Source: Ampullaceana balthica
Lineage: Eukaryota > Mollusca > Gastropoda > Lymnaeidae
Length of the DNA stretch: 64,000 bases
Assembly (NCBI GenBank): GCA_944989445.1
Contig: CALYLW010001015.1
Coordinates: 1 to 64,000, forward strand
Direction of reading: 5' to 3'
Part shown: positions 57,573 through 64,000 of the stretch, piece after piece
Layout: every line of letters begins with the position of its first letter
Numbering within the stretch: the stretch's first letter is position 1
Program-made: the position numbers and the translations under genes
The notes under the pieces: generated by a model
Databases searched by the model: none
What the model was told of the DNA's origin: nothing
What the model saw: the letters and a program-made list of their open reading frames with translations, nothing else

Positions 57573-58675
57573 AAGGATTTTATATCTAGAAAACATTTTG
57601 TGTTAAGGCTAAGCGGTTGAAGATTCAAAATAAATAGGTATATGTGAACTGTAATTTGTGTTCAAGTCCAGAAAATATTCCATGGAAGTTGTGACTAAGC
57701 TTGGGTCCAGCTTTCCCCACTCCATTAATAAATATTTAAACAGTGGCATTATCACAGGAACTTCAACTAGGCCTAAGGTAAAAACTATAATCTGGAACAG
57801 AGTCTTTCATAGATGACCCAATGTATGTTTACCAAGTATGCATTCTACAAACACTCCTTGATAACCACTGAAAGTGAAAGTGAGCAAGGAGTGAAAACTA
57901 AGTTAAATAGATTACACCTCAGTTGTTTGTTTTTGTCAGACAGCTAAGAAAACCCCAATGCAGATGATACATGAAAATTCCAAATAATGCTCAGAAAAAA
58001 ATATACGCTTCATTAGAGTTAGAGAGGCCTTCAAAGATTTTTTAACACATAAGGAGAATGGATCAAGTGAGTGCAATTGATAGGACAGCAGTGTTGATTG
58101 CTTAAATGTATGATGATGGTCATCATGTGTGACTGGGAGAGCTGTGCTGAAGATTAAGTGACAAAACAGGCCTTGGGGCTGTAATACAGCTGCGGAACTA
58201 TATCATTGTCAACTTAATTTTATGGTGAACTAAAGCTCAAATTTGTGAACTAGTTTCCATGTGAGATTACTTTTATAATAAATTTTGTAACTTCTATTTT
58301 TAATTAACCCTTTTTGACAATGCGTCCCTCACAATGTCATATTAAGGAAACAAACCCTTTTTGTTCAGGATCAGAGGATGAACAAAATATATAAATAATG
58401 GGTTTACTCTATTATGGACACATTTTTAAAGTACATGTACAACTAATAAAAACTAATTTTTTTTAATGTTTGAAAAAATTTGAGGACAAATAAATCAACT
58501 CCTTTTATCTTTTTATGAAAAACATTAATTAAATAAATGTTCTAATATTTATTTTTAACAAATATTACCAATTTTTAGCCAAAAAATTGAATTTAAAAAA
58601 GTGGCTAAAATTGCCTATTTTACTTTCAGTACCTGAAAAGATAATTTATTGCAACACTCTTTCTTTTCTTTTTAG
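57573..58675. other. GET1-MATCAP interval
   Basis: No exon is confidently recognised. A minus-strand open stretch around 57660-57810 (LFQIIVFTLGLVEVPVIMPL) is hydrophobic but lacks a start and clean splice sites, so it is not called as the GET1 N-terminus. Confidence 0.45.
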
Positions 58676-58889
58676 TTTTAGCTGGTTGAAAATGACTAAA
58701 AATAAAAAAGTTCTTGGGTCTTCCAAAGTACTTCCATCTGTGCCCAAGTATCGAGGCCTTACTTTTAAAGTTCAGGAGACAGTTTTGACAACTCAGTCAG
58801 TTTCTGTGCCCCTTAATCTGGCGGAAGAAAAGGCAAAGTTTATAAGGACTGGAGTCGCACCACAGTTTGAAGTCAAAGATCCAAACAAG
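58676..58889 (+). CDS. MATCAP: MATCAP first recognised exon
   Basis: Acceptor CTTTTCTTTTTAG ends at 58675. ATG at 58692 begins MTKNKKVLGSSKVLPSVPKY, and the exon ends EVKDPNK at AAG|GTTTTT, a weak donor. Confidence 0.82.
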
Positions 58890-61800
58890 GTTTTTAAAAA
58901 CTCTTTTCAAAGGACGAGTTATAATGAACTAAAACCGAGTTATTAATTTTAAAAATTTTTTAATGAAAAGGCTATAAAAATATAAAGGCTCAATTTTTTG
59001 TGGGTACTTTTTTAAAAATAAATTTTCCTGAGTAAGATAAATCATGGTATCCTAAACTATATTCTAACCTGAATTGTAACTATATTTTTATGACAAAATA
59101 ATTATGTTCCAGCTCAGTGAAATTGCAAATAAGATGAAAAACCAAATACGCTTTGATTTACTGGCATCAGCAGAATACATCTTGGAACAAGTTCGAGATA
59201 AATATGGAGATGGTGAACGTTATCTGGAGCACGCGTATGGCCCCCGGATTACTGCAGAAGAAGCCACACCAATGTTGCTGGAATATATAGAAGAAAATTC
59301 TCTAACCCAGTCTCTCAAAATTCATTGGTGTGATAACTTAGCTTGTAGGTTTGTCAAATTTTACATTTCTAAGAAATTTTATATATATGATATTAATGTA
59401 TTACATTCTGCCATTACTAACAAAATTAGCGAATAATTTAATTTTTTTAGATGAGTTTTATTATTTGCTTTCCACTACCATGACTCTAAATGTATAGATG
59501 TATAATGCCCAGTGTACTAAAACATTATTTTTAAAAATTATTTTTATCATAGTGCAAAAATGGTGTGGAAGGGACCACTGGTTAATGCAAACAGGCCAGA
59601 ACGAAGGAAATATTCTTTATGGATAAACGCTTCAGATGAAAATAACTACATGCGAGAATCTGGTATTCGCTGCTTGATGGATCATGAAATCGGAACACAT
59701 TTTGTATACTTTTTATAGTAATATTTCAAACAATACAAAGCTTGTCTATCTTTTTAAAGTAACACACTTTTTATAAAATATTTAAATACAAAATTTAAAC
59801 AATTAAGTAGATGAACTATAAATTAAGTGAGTTTTTTTTTAGGATCTAGCTAGGATTTTATAAAAAGCCAATGTACTAATTAATATTAGTATTTGTATGA
59901 ATAATACTGATACTAACTTTATCATCATCTTTACCATTATTGGCTTTTGTGTTTTGTTGACCCCACTGAGGACCCTTCAGTGCACCTGAAACCTGAAAAT
60001 ATTGTTTTTGGTTTTGGCCATTGTTGTTGCCCCCACACCCTTCCTCTAACTTTTTTAGTTTTGCCTCAAAAAAGCAACTATTTTATTCAAAGCTTACTAT
60101 AATTATGAATTCTTAAAGGAAAACTTAACTTCAGTCAGTTTCGAATGTTTAATGATGGATTCCAGCCCTGGTTTTCACACCGCTCTAAATTTGGTCTCAG
60201 GAATATGGGTTCCTTTGAAAGTCAATGTACTGAAGAAGGTTTAGCATCAATTAATACAGCCTTGAGAGGAAGAGCCAAGTTCCTTTGGGGTGCAGCATTT
60301 ACTTACTGTGAGTTCACTACTAAAAAAAAAGTTTTAAAGGGTCATGGGAATATTTTTTAACTATGCATGGAAAATATTTGGCTATTGTATTTAAAAGTAA
60401 AAGAGCAAAACTAAAAAGATAAGATTTTGTTTCACCCAAACTTCTATAAGTACAGTAGTAAAAGCTTTTTCGCAAAGAACGAAACATTGTAAATTTGTTT
60501 TGCAATTCCACGAATCTACTTTTCAGATACAGCTTGCAAATCAGCAGAATTGAATTTCAAACAGTTATTTGACCATATAGGTCGTTACACATCAAACATT
60601 GACTACAGATGGAAACAAGTGATGCGCATCAAAAGGGGCCTGGCCAATCCAAATGATCTTGGGGGTCTTGCCAATGACCAGTGTTACTTTGAAGGTTCAG
60701 GAATTGTTTCTTTCATTTAGCATTTTTAATTTTTTAATTAAACTCTTTAATAAGTATTGGAAATGTTTGCTTTTTTAATTCCAATGTCTAATTAAGAAGC
60801 TTCTCTAACTCTAAAGTATAACATATTTGCCTTCTGGCAGAGAGGTTTGAATGCTTTCTATGTTGTTGTTGACAAACCATCCATTACCCCATACGCAACA
60901 TGTTCTTTTTATTAAAGAATTTGTATTTGTTCAGTTACACTCAACTACATTGTATATTCATTTATATAGCTATTTATATTATATATATATTTGACGTGTG
61001 ATCCAAGGAAACTTCAATCCTAGTCAAAAAAGTTTAACTAACTTTCAAAGGGTCAAATTTAAAAAAACATTTATTAACGGTATTGCGGTAAAATTAAATA
61101 TATATTTGTTGGTTTAACTTTAACAGAGCAAAGATATTCTCAAAATAAATTTTATAAGACATTAGTTAAAATTAATAACAATTATTTATTATAAGTAATT
61201 AAAATTGATGTAATTAATAGAACAATTTCAAAAAGTTTAATCCCTTAGCTGCCTTTGAAAACTTTGTGGGTTTTTTTTAAGGCTGTCAAGCAAAAAGCAT
61301 GGGTTCTCCTAGTGATTAATTCTCTAGATGAGCAAAATATTTGATTCCTTTGTGGTTTTTTATTTTGTTGCAAAACAAATGACACTAAAATCACAACAGG
61401 AGAAGAATAAGGCATACATGTACCAAAAATTATTTTCCAAATCATTATCTTGTTACTTGTCTTGTATAATGTTCATGTCTGATTTGATGAAGTTAATGTT
61501 CATATTATAATTAGGATACTTTACTAATACTCATTGAACTAATAGTAGTAGTAAATGTTCATCTTTACTTTCATGCTATTTACTTATATTGTTAAATTCC
61601 CTGTCAGTTGTTGAAATTTAATTTGGTGTTGTTTGATTTGATCGGTTATGGTTATTTTCACCTTAGCAAAATTTAAAAAAATCAGTTTCCCGTACCGGCA
61701 CATACCGGTAAGTATTACGTTCTTATATTCCTTCCAGCTTTTGGTGTTTCAGTTCAGCAGCATTATTATCAGAAGAATTTAGATGCAATATTGCGTTTGA

Positions 61801-63455
61801 GTTTTAGTTACAGGAACTTTCTTTTATTTTAAAGATTTTTCCTTCATTTATTTTATTTTTATTTTTTGTTCCCTGGCTTTTCATTTATTGCGTTAAAAAA
61901 TATTAACTTTATTTTATTTTACTCTTTTAAATGATGAGGAATTAACTGGCCTTACAAAGTTCTGCCTTGGCACACTGGCCTGTGTGCTCTGAAATCTGGG
62001 TGAGGTTCATTTTGACTGAGACAGAAGTTTTAGAAGGGATTTTATTCTTTCTTTTCAGGAGCCGTTGCAATCCTTCGAAACGTGGACAAAATAGATTTCA
62101 ATCTCCTCATGTCAGGCAAAGTGTGTGTCGACGAGTTGGACCGGATAAAGCGTGTTGTCCGTAAAGACTTCATCCGGCTGCCTACTTTCATGCACAACAT
62201 GACAGCGTACAGAAACACACTCAAACAAATGGCTCTCTTGAACGGTGTAGACAAGGAGTTCCCCAAGCATGGACCACCAACAGTCTACTTGACATTTTTA
62301 AATAACAAAAATAACCAGGTTAAGGAGAAACCTAAAAAGGTGAGCTTTCTCAGTGAACTATCTACAAAATGTAAGGCTAATGAAATGACTACAAATTGTA
62401 ACAGTAATGAAATTTTCGACAACAAAGTCGGTGAAATCACGCACTTATTAACACTTAGTGAATCTGATATGTGCAGCAATTCATTCGAGGACATCGAGCT
62501 CCACAAAGCTATGAATCTGAATGAGGTACGTGAAAAGGTTCAGTTATCGCTAACGTATGGGCAAATGAACAAGAAGAAAGAAACAAAAAGTCCTAAAAAG
62601 ACTGTTCCTATTCTAAAGAAGAATAAATTAGGAGAAGGTGATAATATTGAGCTTGTCAAAAGCTTTTCTGTGAGTGACTGCTTTACAGACATGAACTCAC
62701 TTCATGCCAAGGAAGAGAAGAGACAAGAAGATAGTTTGAAGGCGGTGCAGTTGGTTGAAAAGATGTGCTCGGACATTATAACTTTGGATCAAAGCCTAAA
62801 TGAGCGAATCAGACAGTTACAGGACATAGTGGAGGGTCACGAGTGGTCAAATAATGACATCAAGTACAAGGAGGAGTTGATGAGATCAGTCTTAGGTCAG
62901 GTTGACCCGACCCAGCAGATGGTAGGTGACACTCAGCATGTCACTCAGCAAGTCACTCAACAGGTTCTTTGTCTCTTTGGGGGCGCTAGCAATGACTGCA
63001 AGAAGAATGCAGCTACATGTGATGCTGATGCGCTCTGTTTGGTTGACAAATGTCAAAAACTGAGCAACCAACCGTTACCACCTCTGGTGAAGAGAGAAAA
63101 ATTGAGAAAGAAATCTCATGTCGCTAAATTAATGTCTGAAGAAGAAAACCATGATGTAAATTCAGAAGTTGAGAAAACCTCATTAAACAAAGAACCAAAT
63201 AAAAAAAACATTTCTGAGGCTTTGCTCAAAAAAAGTGCTAACATAGATCGTGTGAACAATGTTCTAAAAATTAAACATGATTTGACTTTCCCTCAGACAT
63301 GTTCACATCTAGAACTAGTGGGGAAAAGAAACGTTTCAGATTGTGTCACACATACAATGAGCTCCAACTTGAGTCATTCAAGGAGCTGTGTTGAAGACAG
63401 GAGCAGTTCTAAAAGTGTTCACCTGATACCTATACCCATTGTCCAAACAGAGTAG
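58692..63455 (+). CDS. MATCAP: Microtubule-associated tyrosine carboxypeptidase (MATCAP, KIAA0895/KIAA0895L family)
   Basis: Six coding exons: 58692-58889, 59113-59348, 59553-59703, 60139-60307, 60527-60694 and 62059-63455, all joining in frame to give about 772 residues. The family (DUF1704) metallopeptidase removes the C-terminal tyrosine of alpha-tubulin. The zinc site is HEIGTH (59683-59700), and TEEGLAS in the next exon supplies the expected glutamate ligand. Other family blocks are VPLNLAEEKAKFI, PQFEV, YSLWINAS, RGRAKFLWGAAFTY, FKQLFDHIGRY, MRIKRGLANPNDLGG, DQCYFEGAVAILR and IDFNLLMSGKV. The catalytic part ends near residue 380; about 390 residues of Lys/Ser-rich C-terminal extension follow, far longer than the human proteins (about 470-520 in all). 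Upstream coding exons cannot be excluded because the frame is open to the exon 1 acceptor. Confidence 0.92.
59113..59348 (+). CDS. MATCAP: MATCAP exon 2
   Basis: Acceptor TTATGTTCCAG. Encodes LSEIANKMKNQIRFDLLASA through IHWCDNLAC, ending phase 2 at AG|GTTTGT. EYILEQVRDKYGDGE matches the family's ILE-x3-KYG block. Confidence 0.9.
59553..59703 (+). CDS. MATCAP: MATCAP exon 3 with the HEIGTH zinc motif
   Basis: Acceptor TTTTTATCATAG. Encodes AKMVWKGPLVNANRPERRKY, SLWINAS and CLMDHEIGTHF, donor TTT|GTATAC. The catalytic helix ends at the exon edge. Confidence 0.93.
60139..60307 (+). CDS. MATCAP: MATCAP exon 4
   Basis: Acceptor CTTCAGTCAG; the upstream CTTCAG would break the frame. Encodes FRMFNDGFQPWF, CTEEGLASINTALRG and FLWGAAFTY, donor ACT|GTGAGT. 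Confidence 0.9.
60527..60694 (+). CDS. MATCAP: MATCAP exon 5
   Basis: Acceptor CTACTTTTCAG. Encodes TACKSAELNFKQLFDHIGRY, WKQVMRIKRGL and LANDQCYFE, ending phase 1 at GAAG|GTTCAG. Confidence 0.9.
60695..62058. other. MATCAP intron 5
   Basis: AT-rich; nothing recognised beyond simple-sequence stretches. Confidence 0.5.
62059..63455 (+). CDS. MATCAP: MATCAP last exon with long C-terminal extension
   Basis: Acceptor TTCTTTTCAG. Starts AVAILRNVDKIDFNLLMSGK and completes the catalytic domain (FIRLPTFMHNMTAYRNTLKQ). About 390 further residues rich in Lys, Ser and Asn follow, including a QVTQQVTQQVLCLFGG segment and a cysteine-bearing patch, before TAG at 63453-63455. Confidence 0.9.
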
Positions 63456-64000
63456 TGCTTTCAAAAACTACTTTCATAACATGAGAGGCACTAAAATGTC
63501 ACAGTCTGAGAAGTTATTGCCCAAATATAAGTGTTTGAAGTTTGTCAAATACCCAAACAACTGATGTATCGTCAAGTATTTTAGTTTTGAAATTATTTGC
63601 AAACTAGATTGTTAGGAGACATCACTGCCAGAGAAAAAAATCAAAATGTTTTTATTTATAAATTGTCAATAGTGTAAATAATAAAATAAATGCTATTGAT
63701 ACAAGTGCAATATTTTACTATCATCTAATACAAGTGTTCCAAGTTATTAAGAGTGCTTTCTTTTCATAATAAATGAAAAGTGTGTGGTGCAAGGTAGCCC
63801 ATTTTGGACCATGCATCCAACATTTGCCTTTTGTTGCAAGTTTAAAATGTACCAATTTTTTTTCAGAAACGTGGTTGTTGGCCATTATAAATGTTGGTAA
63901 TTATTCTTCCTATAAGAGCTATAACTTATTTTAACACTTAGTTCAATTATTAAACTCTCTGCTACTTACCGGTATATATATGTGAAAATAGTTGACTGAA
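63456..64000 (+). other. MATCAP 3' UTR and downstream
   Basis: Candidate AATAAA signals at about 63679-63687 and 63768. No other gene is seen. Confidence 0.55.

Noticed and set aside
57660..57810. Candidate N-terminal exon of GET1 (hydrophobic minus-strand segment)
   Set aside because: No in-frame ATG, no convincing donor that joins to ISKYVFK, and the similarity is only in hydrophobicity.

Overview
The window looks like nuclear DNA of an invertebrate animal, most likely a lophotrochozoan and probably a gastropod mollusc. It holds four spliced protein genes with GT-AG introns, large introns packed with minisatellites, several DNA transposon families, non-LTR retrotransposons and a tRNA-derived SINE. 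The species cannot be named from the sequence. I see no bacterial, organellar or viral genome.

Genes, left to right. (1) SH3BGR/SH3BGRL-type thioredoxin-fold gene, minus strand: exon 1 at 12632-12676, exon 2 at 205-390, remainder beyond the left edge. (2) LCA5/LCA5L (lebercilin family, ciliary coiled-coil protein), plus strand: eight coding exons from 18351 to 45952. (3) GET1/WRB (receptor subunit for tail-anchored protein insertion at the ER), minus strand: four exons from 53793 down to 48865, N-terminal exon not found. (4) MATCAP (KIAA0895/KIAA0895L family tubulin tyrosine carboxypeptidase with an HEIGTH zinc motif), plus strand: six coding exons from 58692 to 63455. SH3BGR, LCA5 and GET1 keep the order and relative orientation that I recall for SH3BGR-LCA5L-GET1 on human chromosome 21q22.2, which suggests very old microsynteny.

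Mobile DNA fills SH3BGR intron 1 and the SH3BGR-LCA5 interval. There are two hAT elements with perfect 8-bp target duplications (1454-3288 and 3497-5964), a tRNA-SINE, and a 5.5-kb non-LTR element (6721-12192). That non-LTR element is split at its FADD catalytic box by a piggyBac-like element (9783-11241). Two copies of one TA-flanked pogo/Tigger-like element lie in opposite orientation around the first LCA5 coding exon; one carries a second, 5'-truncated LINE whose 3' hairpin is shared with the SINE.

Tandem arrays make up more than half of the LCA5 transcription unit: 23, 36, 17, 27, 35, 17, 23 and 44-bp units. The largest is 7 kb. An 89-bp array fills most of the last GET1 intron. At least two arrays begin exactly at a splice donor; in SH3BGR the repeated unit includes the exon end plus the donor and stays in frame.

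Functionally, LCA5 and MATCAP both act on microtubule or ciliary systems, GET1 on ER membrane protein insertion, and SH3BGR is a small thioredoxin-fold protein. Nothing suggests an operon; each appears to be a separate transcription unit.
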